64,000 nt of DNA from Pseudomonas sp. PDM05 (GTDB lineage: Bacteria; Pseudomonadota; Gammaproteobacteria; Pseudomonadales; Pseudomonadaceae). Location of the stretch: contig NZ_JACVAC010000005.1 in NCBI RefSeq assembly GCF_014851685.1, forward strand, positions 186,001 to 250,000. The letters run 5' to 3'. The translations under genes and the position numbers were made by a program. Each line of letters begins with the position of its first letter. Positions within the stretch are counted from its first letter, which is position 1. The notes beneath the pieces were generated by a model. The model worked only from the letters and a program-made list of their open reading frames with translations, was not told the origin of the DNA and ran no database searches. Positions 36,411 to 44,746 of the stretch are shown here, one piece after another.

Positions 36411-37587
36411 TTTCTGGCTCGCAGCCGGCTTGCTGCTTCTGATTGCCCTGAGTTTCCTGTTGATCCCGGTGCTGCGTGGCCGCCGCGCCCAGCGTGAAGA
36501 GGATCGCACCGCGCTGAACGTGGCGCTGTACCAAGAACGCGTCGCCGAGCTGCAAGCGCAGAGCGCCGAAGGCGTGCTCGATGCCGCGCAACTCGACACT
36601 GGCCGCGCCGAAGCCGCGCGCGAATTGCTGGCCGACACCGAAGGCGTGGAAAAGCCCCGCGAATCGCGCCTGGGCAAACCGTTGCCGTTGCTCGCCGCGT
36701 TCCTGGTCCCGGTATTGGGCGTGAGCCTCTACCTGCATTTCGGTGCCAGCGACAAGGTCGAACTGACCCGCGAATTCTCCCAGCCGCCGGTGTCCATGGA
36801 AGACATGACCCAGCGCCTGGAACGCGCCGCCATCGCCCAGCCGGACTCGCCCGAGGGCCTGTACTACTTGGGGCGTGCCTACATGGCCCAGGACCGTGCG
36901 GCCGATGCAGCCAAGGTCTTCGAACGCGCCGCAGCCCTGGCCGGGCGCCAGCCGGAACTGCTCGGCCAGTGGGCCCAGGCGCAGTACTTTGCCGACAACA
37001 AACAGTGGTCGCCCAAGGTCCAGGCCCTGACGGACGAAGCGTTGAAGCTCGACCCCAAGGAAGTCACCAGTCTCGGCCTGCTCGGTATCGCCGCGTTTGA
37101 GGGCCAGCGTTACCAGGAAGCCATCGACTACTGGAGCCGCCTGTTGGCGCAACTGCCGGCAGCCGATGGCTCCCGAGCCGCGCTGCAAGGCGGCATCGAC
37201 CGCGCAGCTGACAAACTCAAAGAGAGCGGCGGCACGGTGGCGCAAAAGGCGCTGCTCAAAGTCCGCGTGGACCTGGCGCCGGACGTCAAGGCCAAAGCCC
37301 TGCCAAGCGACAGCGTGTTCATCTTCGCCCGCGCCGTGTCCGGCCCGCCGGCACCGTTGGCGGCCAAGCGCGTCACCGTCGCAGAACTGCCGGTGACCGT
37401 CGAACTGGGCGATGCCGACGCGATGATGCCGCAGTTGAAACTGTCCAACTTCCCTGAAGTCCAACTGGTTGCGCGCATATCCCGGGCAGGTCTTCCGACC
37501 GCTGGCGAGTGGATCGGCCGCAGCCAATCCTTGGCCAGTACCACCACTGCACTGCAGCAGCTGACCATCGACAGTCCGGACAAATAA
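36403..37587 (+). CDS. ccmI: Cytochrome c biogenesis protein CcmI (CycH), TPR protein
   Basis: A 394-residue protein. Two N-terminal TM segments (about 2-20 and 88-108) flank a cytoplasmic helical loop. The periplasmic part holds TPR repeats ([20 protein letters not shown]..., [21 protein letters not shown]) and a C-terminal beta-rich domain. It chaperones apocytochrome c. The start [11 protein letters not shown] at 36403 is inside the end of ccmH. It is followed by a separate lipoprotein gene after 16 nt. Confidence 0.95.
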   Translation: MIDFWLAAGLLLLIALSFLLIPVLRGRRAQREEDRTALNVALYQERVAELQAQSAEGVLDAAQLDTGRAEAARELLADTEGVEKPRESRLGKPLPLLAAFLVPVLGVSLYLHFGASDKVELTREFSQPPVSMEDMTQRLERAAIAQPDSPEGLYYLGRAYMAQDRAADAAKVFERAAALAGRQPELLGQWAQAQYFADNKQWSPKVQALTDEALKLDPKEVTSLGLLGIAAFEGQRYQEAIDYWSRLLAQLPAADGSRAALQGGIDRAADKLKESGGTVAQKALLKVRVDLAPDVKAKALPSDSVFIFARAVSGPPAPLAAKRVTVAELPVTVELGDADAMMPQLKLSNFPEVQLVARISRAGLPTAGEWIGRSQSLASTTTALQQLTIDSPDK

Positions 37588-37603
37588 TTTCGAGGAAACG
37601 CCC

Positions 37604-38002
37604 ATGACCGCATTCGCACGTATCACCCTGCTCAGCCTGGTATTGGGCTTGAGTGCTTGTGCGGTCCACCGCCCACCTCCCGCACCGACCGGCCCGACCA
37701 TCCCACCGTCGGGCCCGGCGACCCAGCCGAGCACCAGACCCTCCACCCCGGTAACCCCACCGCCGAAAAGGCCGGTGCCGACCTCGTCGCCAACCTTTGC
37801 CCCACCACCGGGTGCCGCCAGCCACTGGGACGGCACCATGAAGGTCTACGTGCTGGAAGATCAACCCGACACCTTCTACCGCCAGCGCACCTACTATCGC
37901 TGGAACAACGGCTGGAGCCGTTCCATCGGCCCGAATGGACCCTGGGAAGAAACAGACGTGCAGGGCGTGCCGCCGGGGTTGAGCAAGAAATACGCGCAAT
38001 AG
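37604..38002 (+). CDS. Proline-rich lipoprotein
   Basis: A 132-residue protein. The signal peptide ends at the lipobox LSAC (Cys19), followed by a low-complexity Pro/Thr/Ser linker of about 50 residues, then a compact domain rich in Tyr and Trp (SHWDGTMKVYVLED ... YYRWNNGWSRSIGPNGPW). This is probably an anchored periplasmic or outer-membrane protein with unknown function. GAGGA precedes the ATG. It is co-directional with ccmI and precedes the operon terminator, so it may be co-transcribed. Confidence 0.8.
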   Translation: MTAFARITLLSLVLGLSACAVHRPPPAPTGPTIPPSGPATQPSTRPSTPVTPPPKRPVPTSSPTFAPPPGAASHWDGTMKVYVLEDQPDTFYRQRTYYRWNNGWSRSIGPNGPWEETDVQGVPPGLSKKYAQ

Positions 38003-38003
38003 A

Positions 38004-38030
38004 AAAGGCGACCTTCGGGTCGCCTTTTTC
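38004..38030 (+). terminator. Rho-independent terminator after the ccm operon and lipoprotein
   Basis: AAAAGGCGACC - TTC - GGGTCGCCTTTTT: a strong GC stem with a flanking T run, placed directly after the lipoprotein stop. Confidence 0.93.
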
Positions 38031-38071
38031 ATACCGATGAAATGCGTTCGGCCAAACGCAGGGGCAAATGT

Positions 38072-38134
38072 GGGAGGTGAGCTGCACACAGAATGCCGAC
38101 CGGGGAATGGAAACCCGGTTGGGGTATGACCTCC
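38072..38134. other. Multi-helix inverted-repeat structure upstream of phnN
   Basis: Three nested complementary pairs stack in order: GGAGGT/ACCTCC (38073-38078/38129-38134), ATGCC/GGTAT with a G-U pair, and ACCGGG/CCCGGT. They close on a 9-nt loop GAATGGAAA. The next stretch CCGGCAT could pair alternatively with ATGCCG. The outer part resembles a REP word, so it may be a structured RNA or a degenerate repeat. Confidence 0.5.
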
Positions 38135-38307
38135 TGCGTACAACTCGGCCGGCATCATGAATAACTGGCGAAGATTCAGCCGTAGGGAAAGTCTGGTTTC
38201 CGCGTCCATCGCTTCGCGCATTCGCAATGCTACCTGCCAGCCGGTGCGCTACTGTAAAGTGGCCGCCGCCGGCGGACTGACCGGCAAAAGGTCAAGAGGG
38301 TATGTGG

Positions 38308-38874
38308 ATGGCAGGCAGGTTGATCTATCTCATCGGACCATCCGGTTCGGGCAAGGACAGCCTGTTGGACGCCGCACGCCCACGCTTGGCCGAGCGCGGT
38401 TGCCGCATCGTGCGCCGCGTCATCACCCGTTCGGCGGAAGCGGTGGGCGAGGCGGCGCAAGGCGTGAGCCCCGAGCAGTTCGCCGCGATGGAGGCCGAGG
38501 GCGCGTTTGCCCTGAGTTGGCAGGCCAATGGCTTGTCCTACGGCATTCCCAGGGAAATCGACGACTGGCTGGCGGCCGGGCACGACGTGCTGGTCAACGG
38601 CTCCCGCGCGCACCTGGCGCAGACTCGCGCGCGTTATCCGACCTTGCTGGTGTTGTTGCTGACGGTGGATCAGGCGGTGTTGCGCCAACGCTTGATCTCA
38701 CGGGGACGTGAATCGCTGGCGGATATAGAAGCGCGCCTGGCGCGCAATGCGCAGTTCACGGCACAACTGATTGCCGACAATGGCTCGGGGTTGTATGTGC
38801 TGGATAATTCCGGACCGCTGGCGCATACGGTCGAGCGCTTGCTGTGCTGCCTGGATCAGCAGCATTTGAGTTGA
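38308..38874 (+). CDS. phnN: Ribose 1,5-bisphosphate phosphokinase PhnN
   Basis: A 188-residue P-loop kinase with LIYLIGPSGSGKDSLLDA. It phosphorylates ribose 1,5-bisphosphate to PRPP, a step that links phosphonate breakdown to nucleotide precursors. The ATG at 38308 was chosen because AAGAGGG lies 7 nt upstream; the ATG at 38302 would leave only 1-2 nt. No other phn gene is in the window, so this is an isolated copy or the end of a dispersed phosphonate system. Confidence 0.83.
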   Translation: MAGRLIYLIGPSGSGKDSLLDAARPRLAERGCRIVRRVITRSAEAVGEAAQGVSPEQFAAMEAEGAFALSWQANGLSYGIPREIDDWLAAGHDVLVNGSRAHLAQTRARYPTLLVLLLTVDQAVLRQRLISRGRESLADIEARLARNAQFTAQLIADNGSGLYVLDNSGPLAHTVERLLCCLDQQHLS

Positions 38875-38935
38875 GCGCCACATCAACAACGGGCCGTCGC
38901 TCAATGCTCGTATTCCCCGGTTTGTAGCGCGAGGG

Positions 38936-39814
38936 CTACGCCAGCAACTGCTCGACATACGCCACGAACGCCCGCGCCTTGGCGCTCGCCATCCGGCCCG
39001 TGGGGAACACCGCCCATAGATCCCGTGCGGGCAGTTTCCAGTCGGTGAGCACGGTTTTCACTTCGCCACTGGCCAGTTCCGGCGCGAACATCCAGGTGGA
39101 CGATAACGTCAGCCCCAAATCACTCAACACCGCAGCCCGCACGCCTTCGGCTGCGGTGACGCGCACGCGGCCGTGGGCCACGACGGGGTACGCCGTGTCG
39201 CCCTGGGTGAAGCTCCAGTGCGCGCCCTCGCCACGGGTGTAGATGATGGCCTCGTGTTGCATCAGGTCCTCCGGCGTGGCGGGTTCGCCGCAGCGTTCGA
39301 AGTAGGCCGGGGTGGCGAGGATGACGCAGGGCGATTCGCCGATCTTGCGCGCGGTGAGGTTTGAATCGTCCAGATTGCCCATGCGCAGGGCGACGTCGAT
39401 GCCTTCTTCCACCAGGTTGAGGCTGCGGTCGTCGAGGATCACATCCACAGTGATCTCGGGGTACTGCGCCAGAAACGCGCCCAACTGGGGAATGATGTGC
39501 ATCCGGGCGAAGGTTACCGACGCGCTGACCCGCAAGTTGCCGCTGAGCCCCGCACCGGCGCCCCGGGCGGCGTCGTCGGCCGCGTTGGCTTCATCGATGG
39601 CGCGCTTGGCTTTCTCGAAAAACGCCAGGCCCGCCTCGGTCGGGCTCAGGCCACGGGTGGAACGCAGCACCAACCGCACCGCCAGGCGTGCTTCCAGCTG
39701 CGCAATGCTCTTGGACACAGCGGGCTGGCCGATACCCAGGCGTTTGGCGGCGGCGGAGAACGAGCCGGTTTCGACAACGTGGACGAAGGTTTCCATGGCG
39801 GTGAGGCGGTCCAT
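38936..39814 (-). CDS. LysR-family transcriptional regulator
   Basis: A 292-residue regulator. The N-terminal winged-helix HTH (MDRLTAMETFVHVVETGSFSAAAKRLGIGQPAVSKSIAQLE, residues 1-41, broken here only by count) is followed by a substrate-binding-like domain (about 90-290) with VSASVTFARMHIIPQL and DVALRMGNLDDSNLTAR. AGGAA precedes the ATG. The gene it controls is unclear: the divergent neighbours are the hicAB genes, and the MFS gene is further away. Confidence 0.88.
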   Translation of the reverse strand: MDRLTAMETFVHVVETGSFSAAAKRLGIGQPAVSKSIAQLEARLAVRLVLRSTRGLSPTEAGLAFFEKAKRAIDEANAADDAARGAGAGLSGNLRVSASVTFARMHIIPQLGAFLAQYPEITVDVILDDRSLNLVEEGIDVALRMGNLDDSNLTARKIGESPCVILATPAYFERCGEPATPEDLMQHEAIIYTRGEGAHWSFTQGDTAYPVVAHGRVRVTAAEGVRAAVLSDLGLTLSSTWMFAPELASGEVKTVLTDWKLPARDLWAVFPTGRMASAKARAFVAYVEQLLA

Positions 39815-39948
39815 CGGGTGTTCCTGTTTGGCTTGGCGGCGCTCAAGCCTAAGGTGATGAGCCGCAGGTGTCATGCGTTTCCCGTGCAGGGCCGGGGGCT
39901 TTCAACATCCAGCAAAACAGCCGTCAGTCAGTCCGGGGGATTTTGTGC

Positions 39949-39980
39949 TTGAGTAAAGATAACTCTAGGGTTACTTTTAT
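39949..39980 (+). promoter_or_regulatory. Candidate hicAB promoter/operator
   Basis: The stretch contains AGTAA ... TTACT inverted arms around AACTCTAGGGTT, a near-palindrome, in an AT-rich setting 20-50 nt before hicA. A -35/-10 pair (TTGAGT, TACTTT, 17-nt spacing) is weak. HicB proteins often autoregulate from such sites, so this is a proposal. Confidence 0.35.
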
Positions 39981-40004
39981 TCGGGCCAAGCCAAGGAGGC
40001 TGGG

Positions 40005-40193
40005 GTGCAAAGCAGGTTATTGATCAAGGAACTGCAAGAGGCGGGCTGGGTGCTGGATCGGGTCACGGGCAGTCATCATATTTTCACCCATCGCTATAAC
40101 CCGTACACGATTCCGGTGCCTCATCCAAAGAAGGACCTGCCTGCGGGTACTGTGAGAAGTATCAGGAAACGTGCTGGTCTGTTTGAGTTTTAA
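40005..40193 (+). CDS. hicA: HicA-family toxin (mRNA interferase)
   Basis: A 62-residue double-stranded-RNA-binding-fold toxin. Catalytic His lies in the conserved GSHHIFTH motif, followed by the basic HPKKDLPAGTVRSIRKRAGL C-terminus typical of HicA. HicA cleaves mRNA in the cytoplasm and is neutralised by HicB. The GTG start is preceded by AAGGAGG at 5 nt. hicB follows after 11 nt. Confidence 0.9.
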   Translation: MQSRLLIKELQEAGWVLDRVTGSHHIFTHRYNPYTIPVPHPKKDLPAGTVRSIRKRAGLFEF

Positions 40194-40204
40194 GGAGAGC
40201 ATTC

Positions 40205-40609
40205 ATGCAATACCCAATCTGTATCGAATGGGGCGATGACTTCGCCGCCACCGGCATTCAGATCCCCGATATTCCAGGCGCCGTCACTGCCGGGGACAGT
40301 TTCGAAGAGGCGTACAACGCGGCCGTGGAAGTCGCACACATCCTGCTGCAGGAGATCGCCGCCGAGGGCGGGCCGATCCCCATGCCCACCTCGGTGGCCA
40401 ATCATCACGCCCACGAAGACTATGCGGGTATGGGCTGGGGCATGTTGGAGCTGGACGTTACGCCCTATCTGGGCAAGACCGAGAAGGTCAATGTGACCTT
40501 GCCCGGTTACGTCATCCAGCGTATCGACCGCTACGTGCGTGAGCACAAGGTGAAAAGCCGCTCGTCATTCCTGGCGGATGCGGCTTTGGAGAAGTTGGTG
40601 CGTTCCTGA
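40205..40609 (+). CDS. hicB: HicB-family antitoxin
   Basis: A 134-residue antitoxin. The N-terminal partially degraded RNase H-like HicB fold (YPICIEWGDDFAATGIQIPDIPG, DSFEEAYNAAVEVAHILL) is followed by a C-terminal ribbon-helix-helix DNA-binding segment (VNVTLPGYVIQRIDRYVREHK). It binds HicA and represses the operon. GGAGAG precedes the ATG. The pair forms a complete type II toxin-antitoxin module. Confidence 0.92.
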   Translation: MQYPICIEWGDDFAATGIQIPDIPGAVTAGDSFEEAYNAAVEVAHILLQEIAAEGGPIPMPTSVANHHAHEDYAGMGWGMLELDVTPYLGKTEKVNVTLPGYVIQRIDRYVREHKVKSRSSFLADAALEKLVRS

Positions 40610-40616
40610 GGTTGGC

Positions 40617-40648
40617 CCTGTGGGACCCGACAAGCCAGTTCCCACAGG
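40617..40648. terminator. Hairpin between hicB and the convergent MFS gene
   Basis: CCTGTGGGA and TCCCACAGG are 9-bp perfect arms around 14 nt, immediately after both stop codons. It resembles a small REP half-element and probably separates the two transcripts; no T run is present. Confidence 0.5.
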
Positions 40649-40655
40649 TCAGGTG

Positions 40656-41852
40656 TTACGCGGCTACCGGGGCCGCTTCACGGGAAACGCTGAGGAAGCG
40701 CAACAACGCCACCAGCGGGAACGCGCTGCCCACCAACACCACACCCAGCCAGCCGCCGTGTTCGTACACGCTGCTGGCAATTGCCGAGCCGAAGGCACCG
40801 CCGATGAAGATGCTGGTCATGTACAGCGCGTTCAGGCGGCTGCGGCTGTTGGCGTCGAGGGCGTAGATGGCGCGTTGGCCGAGCACCATGTTCATCTGTA
40901 CGCAGAAGTCCAGGACCACGCCGGTCACGGCCAGGCCGATCACGCTGTACAGCGGGTGGACGAAGGCCGGCAGGAAACTCAGCGCGGCAAACAGCATGGC
41001 CAGCAGCGACGCGCGGTGAGTGTGGCCGGCATCGGCCAGGCGCCCGGCGATTGGCGCGGCGATGGCGCCGAGGGCACCCACCAGGGCAAACAGGGCGATC
41101 TCGCTTTGACTCAGGCCGTGGTTACGCGCCAGTTCCAGCGGCACGGCGGTCCAGAACAGGCTGAAGGTGGCGAACATGCCGCCCTGGTAGAACGCCCGTT
41201 GGCGCAATACCGGTTGCTTGCGCAGCAGGGTGCCGAGGGAGCGCAGCAGTTGGCCGTAGGTGGCACTGTGGTCGGGCTGACGCTTGGGGATGGTGATCAG
41301 CAGGATCACGCTGATAAACGCCATCAATGCCGCGGCGGCCATGAACATCGCGCGCCAGCCGAAGTGATCCGCCACCACGCTGGACACCGGCCGCGCCAGC
41401 AGGATGCCGAGCAACAGGCCGCCCATGATGCTGCCGACCACACGCCCACGGGACTCGGCCGGCGCCAGGTGCGCGGCCAGCGGGATCAGGATCTGCACCG
41501 ACACCGAGCTGAAGCCGATCAGCAGTGACACCAGCAGGAACAGGTTCGGCTGCTCGGTAATCGCCGCGCCCAGCAGGCTGGCGATGGCGAGCACAGTGGT
41601 GCTGATCATCAGCTTGCGGTTTTCCAGCAGGTCACCCAGGGGCACCAGGAAAAACAGGCCGAGGGCGTAGCCGATTTGTGTCAGTGACACGATCAGGCTG
41701 GCCATGGCGGGGGTGAGGCCGATGTCCGGGGCAATCAGTTCGATGATCGGTTGTGCGTAGTAGATGTTGGCAACGATGGCGCCGCAGCAAAACGCAAACA
41801 GCATCACCATGCTCCGGGTCATGGTGCTTGTAGCGTGGGAAGTAGCGTTCAT
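40656..41852 (-). CDS. MFS transporter (12-TM, drug/metabolite exporter type)
   Basis: A 398-residue protein with 12 predicted TM segments. The N-terminal NIYYAQPIIELIAPDIGLTP motif and LGLFFLVPLGDLLENRKLM loop are typical of a group of MFS exporters. The substrate cannot be inferred. It is transcribed alone, convergent with hicAB. Confidence 0.83.
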   Translation of the reverse strand: MNATSHATSTMTRSMVMLFAFCCGAIVANIYYAQPIIELIAPDIGLTPAMASLIVSLTQIGYALGLFFLVPLGDLLENRKLMISTTVLAIASLLGAAITEQPNLFLLVSLLIGFSSVSVQILIPLAAHLAPAESRGRVVGSIMGGLLLGILLARPVSSVVADHFGWRAMFMAAAALMAFISVILLITIPKRQPDHSATYGQLLRSLGTLLRKQPVLRQRAFYQGGMFATFSLFWTAVPLELARNHGLSQSEIALFALVGALGAIAAPIAGRLADAGHTHRASLLAMLFAALSFLPAFVHPLYSVIGLAVTGVVLDFCVQMNMVLGQRAIYALDANSRSRLNALYMTSIFIGGAFGSAIASSVYEHGGWLGVVLVGSAFPLVALLRFLSVSREAAPVAA

Positions 41853-42023
41853 GGTGTTCTCATAAAAGCGAAGGAAAGTGGGGCGAGCCTAAAGACAACA
41901 CCGTAGCCCGGGTAGGCCGCTGGTGGTGATAACACTCATGCCCGGTATTGATGAGTGAATCGTTAACTTTCTGCGCAAAGGCTGATGATACATTCAGACA
42001 CAACTGCCGAAACAGGAAATCCC

Positions 42024-42638
42024 ATGAAGATCACGCTGAACAAGATGCTCCTGGCGTCAACCCTTGCCGCCGCCATGGCCGTTGGCCTGGCCCACGCCGC
42101 CGATGCGCCGCGTGTGGGCGTGCGCGGTGCCATCACCGCTGTCGAGGGCGACGCAATACAGGTCAAGGTCAACAGCGGCGAAGACGTCACCGTGCACTTG
42201 ACCCGGGACACCCAGGTGCGCGCCGTCACCCTGGCCAGGATCGATGAGATCAAGCCGGGCAGCTACATCGGCTCCGCCGCCATGCCCAATGCCGACGGCA
42301 GCCTGACCGCCCTGGAAGTGCACGTATTCCCACCGGCCATGGCCGGCACCGGTGACGGGCACCGGGCGTTCGACTTGAAGGAAGGCAGCAGCATGACCAA
42401 CGGCACCGTGGGCGACCTGGTGGTGAGCAACGGGCGCACGCTGACGGTGAAGTACAAGGGCGGTGAGCAGAAGATCGTGGTGCCGCAGGACGTGCCGATC
42501 GTCAACCTCGAACCGGGGGATCGCAGCTTGTTGAAACCGGGGGTGAAGGTGGTGTTGTTTGCGGTGAAGGGCGCGGATGGGACCATCACGGCGCAGGCTA
42601 TTTCAGCCGGTAAAGATGGTGTGACACCACCGATGTAA
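42024..42638 (+). CDS. Periplasmic protein of unknown function (DUF5666-like)
   Basis: A 204-residue protein with a signal peptide ending GLAHAADA. The mature part is beta-rich with repeated strands of the form GAITAVEGDAIQVKVNSGEDVTV and NGTVGDLVVSNGRTLTVKYK, suggesting tandem OB-fold-like or DUF5666-type repeats. No catalytic residues are apparent. AGGAAAT precedes the ATG. It is monocistronic. Confidence 0.72.
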   Translation: MKITLNKMLLASTLAAAMAVGLAHAADAPRVGVRGAITAVEGDAIQVKVNSGEDVTVHLTRDTQVRAVTLARIDEIKPGSYIGSAAMPNADGSLTALEVHVFPPAMAGTGDGHRAFDLKEGSSMTNGTVGDLVVSNGRTLTVKYKGGEQKIVVPQDVPIVNLEPGDRSLLKPGVKVVLFAVKGADGTITAQAISAGKDGVTPPM

Positions 42639-42657
42639 CGACTGGCGCAGAATCCAA

Positions 42658-42747
42658 TGTGGGAGCGGGCTTGCTCGCGAATGCGGTGTGTCAGTCACCA
42701 GATTAATTGACTGATCCACCGCATTCGCGAGCAAGCCCGCTCCCACA
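42658..42747. repeat. REPIN (GTGGGAGC class)
   Basis: Arms TGTGGGAGCGGGCTTGCTCG plus CGAATGCGGT and their exact reverse complement ending CCCGCTCCCACA enclose a 30-nt spacer. It lies between two convergent stops. It is the same class as the elements beside the RAYT gene. Confidence 0.9.
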
Positions 42748-42780
42748 CAAGCCCTCTCAGTTTTAATTGGGCTTATTCAG

Positions 42781-43785
42781 TTACTGACCGCTATAGATCT
42801 GGTCAAACACCCCACCATCATTGAAGTGGGTCTTCTGCACGGTGCGCCAGTCACCAAAGGTCTTCTCTACCGACAGGAAGTCGACTTTCGGGAAGCGGTC
42901 GGTGTACTTGGCCAACACTTTTGGATCACGTGGGCGCAGGTAGTTGTTCGCCGCGATTTCCTGGCCTTCGGCCGACCACAGGTACTTCAAGTAGTCTTCG
43001 GCCGCGACGCGGGTGCCTTTCTTCTCGACCACTTTGTCGACCACCGACACCGGCGGCTCTGCTTCGGCGGAGACGCTTGGGTAGATCACTTCGAACTGGT
43101 CGCGGCCGAATTCACGGGCGATCATTTCCGCTTCGTTTTCAAAAGTCACCAGCACGTCGCCGATCTGATTGGTCATGAACGTGGTGGTGGCGGCACGGCC
43201 GCCGGTGTCCAGCACCGGGGCTTGTTTGAACAGTTTGCCGACAAAGGCCTTGGCCTTGTTTTCATCGCCGCCGTTCTTCAACACATAACCCCAGGCCGAC
43301 AGGTAGGTGTAGCGGCCGTTACCCGAGGTTTTCGGGTTGGGCACGATCACTTGCACGCCGTCTTTCAACAGGTCCGGCCAGTCTTTCAGGGCTTTCGGGT
43401 TGCCTTTGCGTACGATGAACACGGTGGCCGAGGTGAACGGTGCGCTGTTGTTCGGCAGGCGCGTGACCCAGTTGTCCGGCACCAGTTTGCCGTTGTCCAC
43501 CAGGGCGTTGATGTCGGTGGCCATGTTCATGGTGATCACGTCAGCGGGCAGGCCATCGATCACCGAGCGCGCTTGTTTGCTGGAGCCGCCGAAGGACATC
43601 TGCAAAGTCAGCTTGTCGTTCGGGTGCTCGGCGTCCCAGTGCTTCTGGAACGCCGCGTTGTAGTCCTTGTAGAAATCGCGCATCACGTCGTAGGAGACGT
43701 TGAGCAGTGTCACGGGGGCAGCCTGGACGGCGCCCGCCAGGGCGAGGCCGGCGGCCAGGAGAGAGGCGCTAACGAGTTTTTTCAC
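42781..43785 (-). CDS. cysP: Periplasmic sulfate-binding protein
   Basis: A 334-residue ABC-type binding protein. A signal peptide (ending VQAAPV) precedes the mature domain with VTLLNVSYDVMRDFYKDYN, SFGGSSKQARSVIDGLPADV and FTSATVFIVRKGNPKAL; these form the sulfate/thiosulfate site in family structures. The cysTWA permease genes are absent from the window. The neighbouring K+ channel, urea transporter and pyk order matches the P. aeruginosa cysP locus, where the gene is also separate from its transporter. Confidence 0.9.
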   Translation of the reverse strand: MKKLVSASLLAAGLALAGAVQAAPVTLLNVSYDVMRDFYKDYNAAFQKHWDAEHPNDKLTLQMSFGGSSKQARSVIDGLPADVITMNMATDINALVDNGKLVPDNWVTRLPNNSAPFTSATVFIVRKGNPKALKDWPDLLKDGVQVIVPNPKTSGNGRYTYLSAWGYVLKNGGDENKAKAFVGKLFKQAPVLDTGGRAATTTFMTNQIGDVLVTFENEAEMIAREFGRDQFEVIYPSVSAEAEPPVSVVDKVVEKKGTRVAAEDYLKYLWSAEGQEIAANNYLRPRDPKVLAKYTDRFPKVDFLSVEKTFGDWRTVQKTHFNDGGVFDQIYSGQ

Positions 43786-43890
43786 TGCTCATTCCTTGTT
43801 GTTCGAGAAAATGACGGGGTAAGTGACGGCAATTTGCCAGCGACTATAGCCGGGCGCGTATAGACGTTTAAAGATTAAAACGCACTTTGC

Positions 43891-44715
43891 TTATTCCACT
43901 TTACGAAAAAGATTACTGCCGCAGCGCGAACAGAATGCGGCGTTGGGTTCGTGGGTGCTCTTCTTGCACACCGGGCAGTCGTGTTGCAGTTGTTCACCGC
44001 GCATGGCGCTGGCCAGTTCGGCGGTGAAAATCCCGGTGGGCACGGCAATGATCGAGTAACCCGTGATCATCACCAGCGACGAAATCACCTGGCCCAACGG
44101 GGTCTTCGGCACGATGTCGCCAAAACCCACGGTGGTCAGGGTCACGATGGCCCAGTAAATGCCCTTGGGAATGCTGGTAAACCCGTGCTCCGGGCCTTCG
44201 ATTACGTACATCAGGGTGCCGAACACTGTCACCAGCGTGCACACGCTGACCAGGAACACCACGATCTTCTGTTTGCTGCCGCGCAGCGCCGCCATCAGGT
44301 AGTTGGCTTGCTTGAGGTAGGGGCTGAGCTTGAGCACCCGGAAGATGCGCAACATACGGATGATGCGGATGATCAACAGGTACTGCGCATCGCTGTAATA
44401 CAGGGCGAGGATGCCGGGCACGATCGCGAGCAAATCCACCAGCCCGTAAAAACTGAAGGCATAACGCAGCGGCTTGGGCGAGCAATACAGCCGCAAGCCG
44501 TACTCGATGGCGAAGATGATGGTGAAGCCCCACTCGATGTAGGCCAGCACGTCGGCGTAGTTCTGGTGGATGTCGTCGATGCTGTCGAGCATCACGATCA
44601 CCAGGCTGGCGAGGATGATCAGCAGCAGGATGCCGTCAAAACGCCGCCCGGCAAGGGTGTCGCTCTGGAAAATCATGACGTAGAGCCGTTGGCGCCAGTC
44701 GTTGTTGCTGTCCAT
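43891..44715 (-). CDS. Voltage-gated-type K+ channel with C-terminal zinc ribbon
   Basis: A 274-residue channel with a six-TM plan. S4 (RIIRMLRIFRVLKL) carries regularly spaced arginines, and the pore filter TTVGFGD indicates K+ selectivity. After S6, residues about 240-270 form a rubredoxin/zinc-ribbon-like tail with CPVCKKSTHEPNAAFCSRCG. The tail is unusual for a minimal Kv channel and could sense metal or redox state, or bind a partner. It is transcribed on its own strand with cysP downstream; no antiporter is adjacent. Confidence 0.85.
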   Translation of the reverse strand: MDSNNDWRQRLYVMIFQSDTLAGRRFDGILLLIILASLVIVMLDSIDDIHQNYADVLAYIEWGFTIIFAIEYGLRLYCSPKPLRYAFSFYGLVDLLAIVPGILALYYSDAQYLLIIRIIRMLRIFRVLKLSPYLKQANYLMAALRGSKQKIVVFLVSVCTLVTVFGTLMYVIEGPEHGFTSIPKGIYWAIVTLTTVGFGDIVPKTPLGQVISSLVMITGYSIIAVPTGIFTAELASAMRGEQLQHDCPVCKKSTHEPNAAFCSRCGSNLFRKVE

Positions 44716-44746
44716 AAAGCCCGCCTGAAACGAATATCGAGCAAGC

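Larger units (their letters stand above)
38003..38307. other. Intergenic region between the ccm-linked lipoprotein and phnN
   Basis: About 300 nt. It contains the operon terminator, then a strongly self-complementary segment (listed separately) that includes a REP-like GTGGGAGGTGAGC word. An ORF starting at 38157 is out of frame with phnN and has no family signature; it is not called. Confidence 0.6.

Noticed and set aside
38157..38711. 184-codon frame overlapping phnN
   Set aside because: Out of frame with the P-loop kinase and no sensible ribosome-binding site.
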